Below, piece after piece: positions 35,062 to 44,087 of a DNA stretch of 64,000 nt; the first letter of the stretch is position 1, and every line of letters begins with the position of its first letter. The stretch is taken from NCBI RefSeq assembly GCF_003944835.1, contig NZ_RWIV01000001.1, positions 504,001 to 568,000 on the forward strand. Direction: 5' to 3'. The notes beneath the pieces are model-generated. The model did no database searches and was not told the origin of the DNA. It saw only the letters and a list, made by a program, of their open reading frames with translations. The DNA is from Bacillus sp. HMF5848. Lineage in GTDB: Bacteria > Bacillota > Bacilli > Bacillales > HMF5848. The translations under genes were made by a program, and so were the position numbers.

Positions 35062-36735
35062 ATGAAAAAGATATGGTGGAAAGAAGCCGTGGCTTATCAA
35101 ATTTATCCACGAAGCTTCATGGATTCTAACGGAGATGGTATCGGAGATATTCAAGGAGTCATCTCTAAGCTAGATTATTTAAAAGAGTTTGGAATCGATG
35201 TCATATGGATTTGTCCGATATATAGCTCACCGAACGATGATAATGGATATGACATTAGTGACTATCAAGGCATTATGCCAGAGTTTGGTACAATGGAAGA
35301 TTTTGACCAACTTTTAAAAGAAGTACATAAACGTGGTATGAAACTTATTATGGACTTAGTTATAAATCATACTTCTGATGAACATCCATGGTTTATTGAG
35401 TCACGTTCATCAAATGATAATCCATATAGAGATTATTATATATGGCACCCTGGTAAAGATGGAAAAGAGCCAAACAATTGGGAATCTATTTTCGGTGGAT
35501 CCATTTGGGAGTATGATGAACAAACGAAAGAGTATTATATGCATGTATTCTCACGTAAGCAGCCTGACTTAAATTGGGAAAATCCTGCTGTTCGTAACGA
35601 TTTATATGACATGGTGAACTGGTGGTTAGATAAAGGAATTGATGGATTTCGAGTAGATGCTATCTCTCATATTAAAAAAAGACCAGGATTCCCTGATCTA
35701 CCTAATCCGGAGAATAAAAAGTACGTTCCATCTTTTGATTGTCATATGAATCAAGAGGGCATTCAAGTCTTTTTAGAAGAATTGAAAAGAGAAACGTTTA
35801 GCAAATACGATATCATGACGGTTGGAGAAGCAAATGGTGTCAAAACTCATGAGGTTGATTTATGGGTTGGTGAAGAAAACGGGAAGTTCAATATGATATT
35901 CCAATTTGATCATCTTGACTTATGGGGCACTAACATGAGGGCAGGCGTCGGCGTCGATGTCCCAGCGATGAAAAAAATTCTAACTAAATGGCAAGCAGCT
36001 TTAGAAGGTGTGGGCTGGAATGCCTTATTTTTAGAAAATCACGATATTCCTCGCTCTGTTTCTACATGGGGCGACGATCAAGAAAACCGTGAAAAATTAG
36101 CGAAAAGTTTAGCAACGATGTACTTTTTAATGAAAGGCACACCATTTATTTATCAAGGTCAAGAAATTGGTATGACGAATGTAAAGTTTGATTCAATTGA
36201 AGAGTACAATGATGTGGCGATTAAAAATCTATATTACAACGAGATTGCAGAAGGAAAGGCTCATCAAGAAATAATGAACATAATTTGGAAAATGGGCCGT
36301 GATAACTCACGAACACCGATGCAATGGTCCAGTGCGCAAAATGCAGGATTTACAACGGGACAGCCTTGGTTAAAGGTGAATCCAAATCACGAATTTATCA
36401 ATGTTGATCAGGCAAAAGCTGACCCGAATTCCATTTATCACTATTATAAAAAGCTTATCCAGGTAAGGAAGCAAGAGGAAGCTCTCATTTACGGTGCGTA
36501 TGAGCTTATACTAGAAGACCATACACAAATTTATGCTTACACACGAACTCTAAATGATGAAGTGATGCTAATCATTACGAATTTATCAAATAAAGAAGCA
36601 ATATTTGAATTGCCATCAAAATTAATTAACAAATCACATGAGTTACTTATTAGTAATAATGATGTTGCCGATGTCGCGACTATTGAAACAATTACGTTAA
36701 AGCCGTATGAGGCTAGAGTGTATAAGCTTCAGTAG
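35062..36735 (+). CDS. GH13 alpha-glucosidase (probably alpha-1,4-specific)
   Basis: 557 aa from ATG 35062 (TAGGAGAATAAG); upstream in-frame codons lack a site. It is a complete GH13 enzyme of the oligo-1,6-glucosidase/MalL group: region I DLVINHTSDEH, nucleophile Asp199 in GFRVDAISH, acid Glu256 in VGEANG, and Asp328 in FLENHDIPRS. Residue 200 is Ala. In Bacillus oligo-1,6-glucosidases the equivalent residue is Val, and Ala or Thr is associated with alpha-1,4 preference, so a maltose or maltodextrin glucosidase is likelier than an isomaltase. No signal peptide is present, so it is cytoplasmic. No sugar transporter is adjacent. Confidence 0.88.
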   Translation: MKKIWWKEAVAYQIYPRSFMDSNGDGIGDIQGVISKLDYLKEFGIDVIWICPIYSSPNDDNGYDISDYQGIMPEFGTMEDFDQLLKEVHKRGMKLIMDLVINHTSDEHPWFIESRSSNDNPYRDYYIWHPGKDGKEPNNWESIFGGSIWEYDEQTKEYYMHVFSRKQPDLNWENPAVRNDLYDMVNWWLDKGIDGFRVDAISHIKKRPGFPDLPNPENKKYVPSFDCHMNQEGIQVFLEELKRETFSKYDIMTVGEANGVKTHEVDLWVGEENGKFNMIFQFDHLDLWGTNMRAGVGVDVPAMKKILTKWQAALEGVGWNALFLENHDIPRSVSTWGDDQENREKLAKSLATMYFLMKGTPFIYQGQEIGMTNVKFDSIEEYNDVAIKNLYYNEIAEGKAHQEIMNIIWKMGRDNSRTPMQWSSAQNAGFTTGQPWLKVNPNHEFINVDQAKADPNSIYHYYKKLIQVRKQEEALIYGAYELILEDHTQIYAYTRTLNDEVMLIITNLSNKEAIFELPSKLINKSHELLISNNDVADVATIETITLKPYEARVYKLQ

Positions 36736-36744
36736 ATACAATAA

Positions 36745-36774
36745 AAAGCCTCTGATGAATCAGGGGCTTCTTTC
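36745..36774 (+). terminator. Rho-independent terminator
   Basis: AAGCCTCTGA and TCAGGGGCTT pair across TGAA and are followed by CTTTCG. The tail is short but the position after the glucosidase stop is right. Confidence 0.7.
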
Positions 36775-36977
36775 GTAAAAAAATCCAATATGTTAACCGC
36801 ACAATTTAGCCATTATAGTAACAATAGTATCTCGTTATTGAGCAGGATTCGTATTGTACAATAAAGTGCATTATATTCATATGTCAGCAAATAATATGAG
36901 CGTACAAAATAAAATAGTATTTCAATCTTACTTATGATACGATTTATCTTTAAGTAAAGTAGAGGACGTGACTTTTA

Positions 36978-37355
36978 ATGATTAACATTTCAATCCCAGC
37001 AGTGGATGTTTCTATTACGGAAAGAGAGCAAACACGCCGTAACGAAGATGAGCCGATTATTAAATCAATTGAAGGATTTATTGATCTTCATGAAATACCT
37101 AGAGATAAAGGCGGTATCATCTTATTTTATAACATCAATGACGAGCTTCTTTTTGTAGGAAAAGCAAGAAAGCTTAGACAACGTGTAAAGAAGCATCTTG
37201 AGGATAATGTGTCTCCACTAAAACCGTATCGTGATGAAGTGTACCGTATTGACGTGTTTTATGTAGAAGACGCAATGGAAAGAGATATATACGAAACGTA
37301 CATTATTAACAAGCTCCAAGCGAAATATAACATTGATAAAGTGTATTACAAATAA
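36978..37355 (+). CDS. GIY-YIG nuclease family protein
   Basis: 125 aa. The GIY-YIG fold starts with KGGIILFYNINDELLFVGKA, where GIILFY and LLFVGK stand for the GIY and YIG elements. Next come the conserved Arg in KLRQRVKKH and a Glu in the C-terminal ETYIINKLQAKYN. This resembles the UvrC N-terminal half without the rest of UvrC. Whether it cuts DNA is unknown. The gene is monocistronic, with a bidirectional terminator downstream. Confidence 0.85.
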   Translation: MINISIPAVDVSITEREQTRRNEDEPIIKSIEGFIDLHEIPRDKGGIILFYNINDELLFVGKARKLRQRVKKHLEDNVSPLKPYRDEVYRIDVFYVEDAMERDIYETYIINKLQAKYNIDKVYYK

Positions 37356-37359
37356 AAAC

Positions 37360-37394
37360 AGGTGTTAGCTGAAAGTTTAGCTAACACCTTTTAG
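37360..37394. terminator. Bidirectional terminator
   Basis: AGGTGTTAGCT and AGCTAACACCT form a perfect 11-bp stem, flanked by AAAAAC and TTTTAG, between convergent genes. Confidence 0.8.
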
Positions 37395-37416
37395 TTTCAT
37401 GTGTCAAAAATAAATT

Positions 37417-38313
37417 TTACATATTTTCCAAGAGACGTTTTGCAATTCTAGCGTAATCATCTTTATCAATACCAGGTGCAAACTCTTCTGGTAAGTCATC
37501 TAAGTTTGGAATAGGTGCACCTTTTGGACTACCCTCTTTTACAATCAGTCTATCTCCACTTTCTGGATTTGTCCCCTTCCATATTTGCGCAATATCCGCA
37601 TAATCTCCAACATCATTCCATGTATATAGCACATTTGCTAATCCTTGCTCTTCATATTTACGAGCATGATCGAATTTTGAATTTGATAAATTAGGTAGGG
37701 GAATCAATTTTTTTACATCGACCCCCGTGGCAATTTCTAACGCTTTTGCATAAGCCAACACATGTGTACCACCTCGAACTAATAAGTATCCAATCATTTC
37801 CCTTGCCGTTTCATGCTCAGTCATTTCATATACTCTCATCTTATGAGTACGCGCTCCTACTTCTAAAAAGAAATTATGAAGTAAATCTAGGACTAAGTTT
37901 CCGCTACTGAAAACATTGTCCCCTGTCCATGCGCGTCCCATAGAATCTCCTGCTAAAGCTGTTTGGGCTGTGGCGATAAATTGATACGTATTCCGACTAT
38001 CCTTCCCTTCACGCAACGGCGTTACATCTGGATTGCCGGTGTAAAATGTATTTCCTCTAGATAATAAATTAATAGCATTCGTAACAAGCTCGACGTGACC
38101 AAATTCCTCGGCTGTGATACTAGCTACGAGATCATAAAATGGCTTTAGTTTATCCTTTTGACGAAAGTTAAAGGATTGATACATATAGTTATTTAGTGTA
38201 GACATCTCTCCGAATTTACCACCTAACAGTTCCTGAACAACAGCGGCAGCATTTGGATCCCCGTGTTCAGGAATAGGCAAGTCGATTAACATACGATTTT
38301 CTCGTTTAAACAT
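37417..38313 (-). CDS. Manganese catalase
   Basis: 298 aa with AAGGAGGGGTACT upstream. The start MFKRENRMLIDLPIPEHGDP is typical of the family. Dimanganese ligands fit QELLGGKFGEMSTLNNYMYQ, TAEEFGHVELV, FLEVGARTHK and EMTEHETAREMIGYLLVRGG. The enzyme disproportionates H2O2 without haem. Bacillus relatives (YdbD, CotJC) occur in the cytoplasm or spore coat. The DUF2642 gene lies 11 bp upstream on the same strand, so the two probably form an operon. Confidence 0.9.
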   Translation of the reverse strand: MFKRENRMLIDLPIPEHGDPNAAAVVQELLGGKFGEMSTLNNYMYQSFNFRQKDKLKPFYDLVASITAEEFGHVELVTNAINLLSRGNTFYTGNPDVTPLREGKDSRNTYQFIATAQTALAGDSMGRAWTGDNVFSSGNLVLDLLHNFFLEVGARTHKMRVYEMTEHETAREMIGYLLVRGGTHVLAYAKALEIATGVDVKKLIPLPNLSNSKFDHARKYEEQGLANVLYTWNDVGDYADIAQIWKGTNPESGDRLIVKEGSPKGAPIPNLDDLPEEFAPGIDKDDYARIAKRLLENM

Positions 38314-38324
38314 AGTACCCCTCC

Positions 38325-38540
38325 TTACCTAGGTATAACCCAAACAATTTGCTGTATTCGAATAAAGAATGGAGATCCACCAGACTCGACGACAATATGA
38401 TCAGGCATCACTGTTTTAAGTATGCCTGTAACCGTTCCTTGTGTTGTTTGAACAACAACTGCAGCACCTGTAATACCTTGTAGTGTTTGATACACATACG
38501 GGTCAAAAGGACTTGTAAAAGATGTTGATTCTTTACTCAT
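38325..38540 (-). CDS. DUF2642 family small protein
   Basis: 71 aa with AAAGGAGCGAAG upstream. The body (LQGITGAAVVVQTTQGTVTG, HIVVESGGSPFFIRIQQIVW) is a small Sm-like beta barrel typical of DUF2642. In Bacillus such proteins accompany spore-coat or stress genes. It heads the minus-strand operon with manganese catalase, which suggests a coat or oxidative-stress role. Confidence 0.78.
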   Translation of the reverse strand: MSKESTSFTSPFDPYVYQTLQGITGAAVVVQTTQGTVTGILKTVMPDHIVVESGGSPFFIRIQQIVWVIPR

Positions 38541-38668
38541 GATGACTTCGCTCCTTTACCTTATAATTTAACCACTTGAATATATGATTCTATGAGTGGA
38601 GTTATACATGGAAAGCGAGATGCGGCGTAAATACAGTATGGGAATTAATGTATATCAATGATAATAGA

Positions 38669-38697
38669 TTGACAGATTCGTCATGTTCATGTAGGCT
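38669..38697 (+). promoter_or_regulatory. Promoter of the lysine-riboswitch transport operon
   Basis: A perfect -35 TTGACA (38669-38674) lies 17 bp before TAGGCT (38692-38697), a partial -10. It is placed correctly just upstream of the riboswitch aptamer. Confidence 0.65.
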
Positions 38698-38718
38698 AAG
38701 AATTAATAATTTAATAAG

Positions 38719-38990
38719 ACACCTCACTTTTGAAAGTGAGGTAGAGGCGCGGTATTTAACAGTCCTTTGTGTAGTGTGAGAAGCGATGAGACAAAGGAGA
38801 AGGAAATATCGCCGAAGCATATAATAGACTCACTATTATATGCTGGGTCTGCAGTTAAGAGCTGCAGGACTGTCTCAATAGACGTCCCAGTTTATTGAGT
38901 TGTGCTATCTCGCAAAGGGATAAAAGTAGAGGAATTACGGGCAGCTTTGTATACAAGTCGACCTGAGTTCATCTCAGGTCGATTTTTTTA
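38719..38990 (+). promoter_or_regulatory. L-box (lysine) riboswitch with terminator
   Basis: Conserved L-box segments appear in order: GAGGTAGAGGCGC (38738 on), AAGCGATGAGACAAAGGAGA, ATATCGCCGAAGC, TATGCTGGG, GCAGGACTGTCTC and TTGTGCTATCTCGCAAAGGG. These match lysC-type leaders of Bacillus. Paired arms such as CATATAATAG/CTATTATATG and CTGCAG/CTGCAG are visible. It ends in a strong terminator, TCGACCTGAG/CTCAGGTCGA plus TTTTTTT (38958-38990). When lysine binds, transcription of the ABC importer downstream should stop. Confidence 0.92.
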
Positions 38991-39092
38991 TGTTAAAAAA
39001 TAGCATAAAGATTCAGAAAAATTATAAAGTAGTTAATAGTTGCCATAGAGATATCTTATTTAATTAATCTATTTAAGGGAGAGAAAACAATA

Positions 39093-39914
39093 ATGAAAAA
39101 GAAATTATCATTACTTTTTGTACTAGCTATCTCAGCTATGTTACTAGTCACAGGTTGTGGGTCAACCAATTCATCAGATGACAACACATTTAAAGTAGGA
39201 CTGGAAGCTGGCTATCCACCGTTCAACTGGACGCAAATGGATGATTCAAATGGTGGCGTGAAGATTGACGGAAGCTCTGAGTATGCAGGTGGCTATGACG
39301 TAGAAATTGCAAAGAAAATTGCTGAAGGTCTTGGGAAAGAATTAGTGATTGTAAAAACAGAATGGGATGGACTTGTACCAGCATTAACATCTGGTAAAAT
39401 CGATGCTATTATCGCTGGTATGTCACCAACTGCTGAACGTAAAGAGACAATTGATTTCTCAAGTAACTATTACAAGTCTGATTTAGTTATTGTTGTAAAG
39501 AAAGGTAGCCCATTTGAAGGTGCTACGTCAATTCAAGATTTTAATGGTGCAAAAATCACAGCACAATTAAATACCTTCCATTATTCAGTTATCGACCAAA
39601 TTAATGGTGTTTCAAAAGAGCCAGCAATGGATAACTTCCCAGCTATGAGAGTAGCGCTTGAATCAGGCGTAATTGATGGCTATGTTTCTGAGCGTCCTGA
39701 AGGTGTAAGTGCACAATCAGTAAATAATAACTTCGTAATGGTTGAATTTACAGAAGGATTCGAAACATCAGAAGATGATACGGCAATCGCAGTTGGACTG
39801 AAAAAAGATAGTGAATTAACAGAAAAAATCAATGAAGTACTGGCAGGTATCTCAGTGGACGAACAAAAAAGCATTATGGATGCTGCTATTCAAAACCAGC
39901 CTGCGGCAGAATAA
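39093..39914 (+). CDS. Amino-acid ABC transporter substrate-binding lipoprotein (lysine predicted)
   Basis: 273 aa with a lipoprotein signal peptide ending in the lipobox LVTGC. It is followed by the bacterial family 3 solute-binding fold (FKVGLEAGYPPFNWTQ, GGYDVEIAKKIAEGLGKELV, ALTSGKIDAIIAGMSPTAER). It delivers a polar amino acid to the permease. The L-box upstream makes lysine the likely ligand. A hairpin separates it from the permease gene, consistent with higher expression of the binding protein. Confidence 0.93.
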   Translation: MKKKLSLLFVLAISAMLLVTGCGSTNSSDDNTFKVGLEAGYPPFNWTQMDDSNGGVKIDGSSEYAGGYDVEIAKKIAEGLGKELVIVKTEWDGLVPALTSGKIDAIIAGMSPTAERKETIDFSSNYYKSDLVIVVKKGSPFEGATSIQDFNGAKITAQLNTFHYSVIDQINGVSKEPAMDNFPAMRVALESGVIDGYVSERPEGVSAQSVNNNFVMVEFTEGFETSEDDTAIAVGLKKDSELTEKINEVLAGISVDEQKSIMDAAIQNQPAAE

Positions 39915-39920
39915 ATAAGC

Positions 39921-39957
39921 ATGAAACCGGCTGCTATTAGAATGTGGTCGGTTTCAT
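39921..39957 (+). other. Intercistronic hairpin
   Basis: ATGAAACCG and CGGTTTCAT form a 9-bp stem with no T-run. It lies between binding protein and permease and probably stabilises the upstream mRNA segment. Confidence 0.6.
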
Positions 39958-39981
39958 ATTTTATAGGAGGAGTCAGGAAAA

Positions 39982-40725
39982 ATGAGCCTAGAGTGGGTAA
40001 TAAAAATTCTTGTTGAGAACTGGCCCATGTTCCTTCGGGGTGCTGGTGTAACACTATTAATTTCCTTAATTGGTACTGTTTTTGGGGCAATTATTGGCTT
40101 GTTAATAGGGGTTATACGTACGATCCCAATTCCTGAGCGAGGAGCAAAGAGAGTTTTATTAAAAATAATCAATTCAATTCTATCAATTTATATAGAAGTA
40201 TTTCGTGGTACACCTATGATTGTACAAGCTATGGTTATTTTTTATGGCGCAGCTTTAGCTTTTGGACTTGATATGGACCGTATTGTAGCAGCTATATTAA
40301 TAGTCTCCATTAACACGGGGGCATATATGGCAGAAATCGTTCGTGGTGGGATCGTGTCAATAGATAAAGGGCAATTTGAAGCGGCACAGGCTATTGGTAT
40401 GAATCATTTCCAAACAATGTGGAACGTTGTTCTTCCTCAAGTTATTCGAAATATTCTTCCGGCAACAGGTAATCATTTTATCATCAATATTAAAGATACG
40501 TCTGTTCTTAATGTTATATCCGTTACAGAGCTTTACTTCCAAACGAAATCAATTGCAGGGAATAACTTCAGGTATTTCGAATCGTTTACAGTCGCTTGTG
40601 CGATTTACTTCGTGTTGACATTTACCATCACACTCATCTTACGTTATTGGGAAAGAAAATTAGATGGTCCAGATAATTACTTGAAGACAACAACTGATAT
40701 GGCGATGAAGGAGGTTGCACGATGA
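39982..40725 (+). CDS. Amino-acid ABC transporter permease (lysine predicted)
   Basis: 247 aa with TAGGAGGAGTCAGG upstream. It is a HisMQ-type permease with about five spans; the N-terminal block [20 protein letters not shown] and the EAA loop ([20 protein letters not shown]) that docks the ATPase are intact. It overlaps the ATPase gene by 4 bp. It is the single permease and presumably homodimerises. Confidence 0.92.
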   Translation: MSLEWVIKILVENWPMFLRGAGVTLLISLIGTVFGAIIGLLIGVIRTIPIPERGAKRVLLKIINSILSIYIEVFRGTPMIVQAMVIFYGAALAFGLDMDRIVAAILIVSINTGAYMAEIVRGGIVSIDKGQFEAAQAIGMNHFQTMWNVVLPQVIRNILPATGNHFIINIKDTSVLNVISVTELYFQTKSIAGNNFRYFESFTVACAIYFVLTFTITLILRYWERKLDGPDNYLKTTTDMAMKEVAR

Positions 40726-41459
40726 TGGAAAAAATTATAGATATTCAGCATCTTAGCAAATCCTTCGGGTCACATGAAGTTCTAAAAGATATTAACTTTC
40801 ATGTGAATAAGGGAGAAGTAGTCAGTATTATTGGATCTTCAGGGTCAGGGAAATCTACACTACTTCGCTGCGTGAATCTGCTAGAAAAACCAAGTGGTGG
40901 CGAAATTATATATCATGGTGAAAATATACTAGATGATAAGCATGATATTCATAAATATCGTACGCATTTAGGGATGGTATTTCAGCAATTTAACTTATTT
41001 AACAATCACAATGTATTAGGGAATTGTGTGGTTGGCCAAGTGAAGGTGCTAAAACGCTCAAAAGAAGAAGCGGAAAAGGTAGCACTTAAATATTTAAAAG
41101 TGGTTGGCATGGATGAATATGTGAACGCAAAGCCAAGACAGCTATCAGGTGGCCAAAAACAGCGTGTAGCAATTGCCAGAGCGCTGTCAATGGAACCAGA
41201 TGTTATGCTGTTTGATGAACCGACATCTGCACTGGATCCAGAGATGGTCGGAGAAGTTCTAAAAGTTATGAAGGAACTAGCTGAGTCTGGTTTAACAATG
41301 CTAATCGTGACACATGAAATGGAGTTTGCTCGAGATGTATCAGACCGAGTCGTGTTTATGGACAAAGGTGTCATTGCAGAAGAAGGTGGCCCGGAACAAA
41401 TCTTCAACAATCCAAAAGAAGAACGAACAAGAGAGTTTCTAAAAAGGACGTTGAGATAG
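40722..41459 (+). CDS. Amino-acid ABC transporter ATP-binding protein (lysine predicted)
   Basis: 245 aa with Walker [14 protein letters not shown], signature [15 protein letters not shown], Walker [14 protein letters not shown] and the switch His in [16 protein letters not shown]. It is of GlnQ/ArtP type. It is translationally coupled to the permease (ATGATG overlap) and completes the L-box-controlled importer. Confidence 0.93.
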   Translation: MMEKIIDIQHLSKSFGSHEVLKDINFHVNKGEVVSIIGSSGSGKSTLLRCVNLLEKPSGGEIIYHGENILDDKHDIHKYRTHLGMVFQQFNLFNNHNVLGNCVVGQVKVLKRSKEEAEKVALKYLKVVGMDEYVNAKPRQLSGGQKQRVAIARALSMEPDVMLFDEPTSALDPEMVGEVLKVMKELAESGLTMLIVTHEMEFARDVSDRVVFMDKGVIAEEGGPEQIFNNPKEERTREFLKRTLR

Positions 41460-41481
41460 GAAAATAGACGATCTTTATGTA

Positions 41482-41510
41482 AGTACCTGCCCACGGGCAG
41501 GTACTTTATT
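41482..41510 (+). terminator. Rho-independent terminator
   Basis: AGTACCTGCC and GGGCAGGTACT pair around CAC and are followed by TTATT. Confidence 0.75.
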
Positions 41511-41586
41511 CTTCAAATCTCGTCTAATGACAGGAAAATCTATGGGATCTTCTTTGTAGTTCTTCACATACAAGCAATATCGTTCA

Positions 41587-42633
41587 CTAAGAATTCGAGT
41601 TGTTATAAGCCATCTCTACTACTCGTTGAACTTTTAGGGCATCGGAGAAGTTTGCCGAAATCTCTGATACTGTATTTGCATATATTGAATTTGCAAATAC
41701 GATAAGAGAAGCTGTGTGTGCACTTTGGAAAAACCCTAAGCAAGCTCGCTCCTGAGGAAAATTAAGAGTTTCTAACAATTCTTTTGACGGATAAAGAAGG
41801 GATGTTGAGTGATTGGTCTCATTAAAATATTCCACTACATAAGGTTGTTTCATGTTAACCTTAAGGCTTCCTGTTTCACCATAAATTTCAAAAGCATCTC
41901 GGTTATTTGTTTCGGCGGAGATGCGTGACACCTCTAATGTCCCCTCTGTTCCTTCATTAGTTATCACATTACAAAAAGCATATTCATCAACATAGCTTCT
42001 ATCTTTGAAATGGATTTTCATATTTGAAGTGATGTCAGTGATTTCCCCTAAAACATAATGAATGAGATCAATTAAGTGAACACCCAAATCTAGTAGGGCA
42101 CCACCACCACTTGCTGCCTTTGTTCTCCATGTGCCTGCTTTTGCAGAGCTAAGATAGCTGCTATGATAGGTAGCTATTTTAAAATGTATTAAAGAACCGA
42201 TTGTCCCTTTTTTTATTTCTTGTTTAAGGATGTTAATCGCTGGTAAGAATCTGTACATAAACGCAACAGCATTATGAATGTTATTCTCTGAAACTAATTC
42301 CATCATTTTTGTTGCTGCTTCCAAGTTTTCGGCAAGCGGTTTTTCGCAATAAATTGGTAGATTAGCTTTTACAGCCATCTCTACATAATCTTGATGTGTG
42401 TTATTTGGTGTACATATATCCAAAAAATGCAAGTCTGATGTATGAATCATATCTTCAAATGATGTGTAATTTTTTGCACTAGGTAGTGTTAATGCAGTGT
42501 CTTTTCTAGTGAGCACGCTAGAGGGGTTCAAGGTATAAGGTAGATTAAATCTAAGGTTTGCATCATAAGCGCTCAATGCGTGCGTTTTTGCAATGGATCC
42601 AAATCCAATAATACCAAAATTTATGTTTTTCAT
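41587..42633 (-). CDS. Gfo/Idh/MocA family oxidoreductase
   Basis: 348 aa with GAGAGGTGC upstream. The N-terminal NAD(P) fold starts INFGIIGFGSIAKTHA. The family's EKP motif (YCEKPLAEN, catalytic Lys) and the DLGVHLIDLIHY block (catalytic Asp/His) are present. Such enzymes oxidise or reduce sugars, inositols or 1,5-anhydrofructose. It is divergent from the UPF0303-deoR pair and shares an ATTATTGTT-rich control region with it, so it likely belongs to the same sugar regulon as the PTS/glycyl radical operon. Confidence 0.88.
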   Translation of the reverse strand: MKNINFGIIGFGSIAKTHALSAYDANLRFNLPYTLNPSSVLTRKDTALTLPSAKNYTSFEDMIHTSDLHFLDICTPNNTHQDYVEMAVKANLPIYCEKPLAENLEAATKMMELVSENNIHNAVAFMYRFLPAINILKQEIKKGTIGSLIHFKIATYHSSYLSSAKAGTWRTKAASGGGALLDLGVHLIDLIHYVLGEITDITSNMKIHFKDRSYVDEYAFCNVITNEGTEGTLEVSRISAETNNRDAFEIYGETGSLKVNMKQPYVVEYFNETNHSTSLLYPSKELLETLNFPQERACLGFFQSAHTASLIVFANSIYANTVSEISANFSDALKVQRVVEMAYNNSNS

Positions 42634-42651
42634 AGAAAAAAAGCACCTCTC

Positions 42652-42690
42652 ATTATTGTTTATTATTGTTTGTTATTATTGACAATTGTT
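42652..42690. promoter_or_regulatory. Candidate operator (ATTATTGTT repeats) in the divergent promoter
   Basis: ATTATTGTTTATTATTGTTT followed by GTTATTATTGACAATTGTT gives at least three phased TTATTGTT-like units. They sit between the Gfo/Idh gene and the UPF0303-deoR pair. Related sequence recurs at 44501-44520 and 44618-44650. The DeoR-family protein encoded next door is the natural candidate to bind it. Confidence 0.5.
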
Positions 42691-42753
42691 TAGTCGTTAT
42701 CATATAGTTTTATTAGGATGAAGTCAATAAAAACCAGAAAAGAGTGATGGTGC

Positions 42754-43233
42754 ATGAATGATACCCCTCAACTACTGCATGAGGTAGAACAGCAAGAAGC
42801 TGATATAGTTTTTGATTTCTTTACAAGTGAAGATGCGCTTGCTATAGGTAATCAGCTTGCTAAATTAGCACGGTTGCAAAATAAGAAGATAGCTATTAAT
42901 ATTACAGTTAACAGACGACAATTATTTCATTATTCACATGTTGGAACAAGTCCAGATAATAATAAGTGGATTAGAAGAAAAGAGAACACGGTGTATCATT
43001 TTTATAAAAGTTCCTATCACATGGCTTTATTAGTGCAGATGAAAAATGCTGATTTTTATCAAAAATACGGCGTTAGCAAAGATGATTTTGCTGCAGCTGG
43101 AGGGTCTTTTCCTATCACTTTACGAGAAACAGGTGTTGTCGGGACGGTTACGGTGTCAGGACTATCACAATGTGAAGACCATAATCTTGTTGTTTCTGTG
43201 CTAAAAGAATATTTAGAGAAGAGTAAAAAGTAA
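42754..43233 (+). CDS. UPF0303 / haem-degrading-domain (GlcG/HbpS-like) protein
   Basis: 159 aa. The fold signature of UPF0303 is clear: SEDALAIGNQLAKLARLQNK, then IAINITVNRRQLFHYSHVGT, FAAAGGSFPI and GTVTVSGLSQCEDHNLVV. Related domains bind haem or small ligands and often sit in sugar or diol catabolic clusters, but a defined reaction is lacking. It lies just before the DeoR regulator and in the same direction. Confidence 0.8.
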   Translation: MNDTPQLLHEVEQQEADIVFDFFTSEDALAIGNQLAKLARLQNKKIAINITVNRRQLFHYSHVGTSPDNNKWIRRKENTVYHFYKSSYHMALLVQMKNADFYQKYGVSKDDFAAAGGSFPITLRETGVVGTVTVSGLSQCEDHNLVVSVLKEYLEKSKK

Positions 43234-43245
43234 GAGGTGGAGCGG

Positions 43246-44007
43246 ATGCTTGCTGAAGAAAGGCATCAGAAAATTATTGAAAAACTGCATTCTGATGGAT
43301 CAGTCAAGGTTAAAGAGTTAAGTGCTCTTTTTAAGGTGACTGAAGACTGTATACGTAAAGACTTAGCGCAATTAGAAAAGTCGGACTTGTTAAAAAGAAC
43401 GTATGGTGGGGCGGTCCCACTTCGTCAAAATACACATAGTTTCGAAGTCGTAAAACGTAAAGCGTCTAATGTTGAGGCAAAAAAGAAAATTGCCGCCAAA
43501 GCTATAGAACTTATAAATGCTGGTGATACCATTTTTCTTGATATATCAACGAGTAACATAGAATTAGCTAAAGAGATTCTAAATAGTGGGAAACGTGTTA
43601 CAGTTGTGACGAATATGATTGAAATCATCCAAGTGTTTACTTGTCAAAGCAACGTGAAACTAGTCTCTGTTGGTGGTAGCTTAAATGAGTTTTGTGATGG
43701 ATTTATAGGGAGTTTGTGCATCCAGACAATTACACAGTACAAGTTTGATATTGCCTTTGTCGGCGCAGTGGGAATAGATGTATTTGAAAATAGTGTTTTT
43801 ACTTATGATGCCGAGGATGGTTTAACGAAGAAAGCGATTTTAAAATCAAGTAGAAAGACATACCTGGTTTCGGAAGTTGTTAAGTTTAATCACGATGGAA
43901 ATTACAAATATGCTAGTATTGACGAGTTTAAAGGAATCATTACGGATGAAAAAGTTAATGACAAAGTGAAAAGGTCTTTATATCAATCTAACGTAAACTT
44001 AATTTAA
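43246..44007 (+). CDS. DeoR/GlpR-family sugar regulator
   Basis: 253 aa from ATG 43246, with AGAGGTGGAG just upstream; the start MLAEERHQKIIEKL is typical of the family. The helix-turn-helix KVKELSALFKVTEDCIRKDL and the motif LLKRTYGGAV are followed by an isomerase-like sugar-phosphate sensing domain (GDTIFLDISTSNIELAKEI, FDIAFVGAVGID). Such repressors are released by a phosphorylated sugar. It probably controls the PTS/glycyl radical operon 680 bp downstream and the divergent Gfo/Idh gene. Confidence 0.9.
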   Translation: MLAEERHQKIIEKLHSDGSVKVKELSALFKVTEDCIRKDLAQLEKSDLLKRTYGGAVPLRQNTHSFEVVKRKASNVEAKKKIAAKAIELINAGDTIFLDISTSNIELAKEILNSGKRVTVVTNMIEIIQVFTCQSNVKLVSVGGSLNEFCDGFIGSLCIQTITQYKFDIAFVGAVGIDVFENSVFTYDAEDGLTKKAILKSSRKTYLVSEVVKFNHDGNYKYASIDEFKGIITDEKVNDKVKRSLYQSNVNLI

Positions 44008-44048
44008 AAATAAACATGCCAGCTGCATGATAATATTATACGGATAGA

Positions 44049-44087
44049 AGCGGTTTGTATAAATATATACAAACCGCTATTTTTTTG
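44049..44087 (+). terminator. Rho-independent terminator
   Basis: AGCGGTTTGTAT and ATACAAACCGCT pair over an AAATAT loop and are followed by ATTTTTTTG. Confidence 0.9.
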
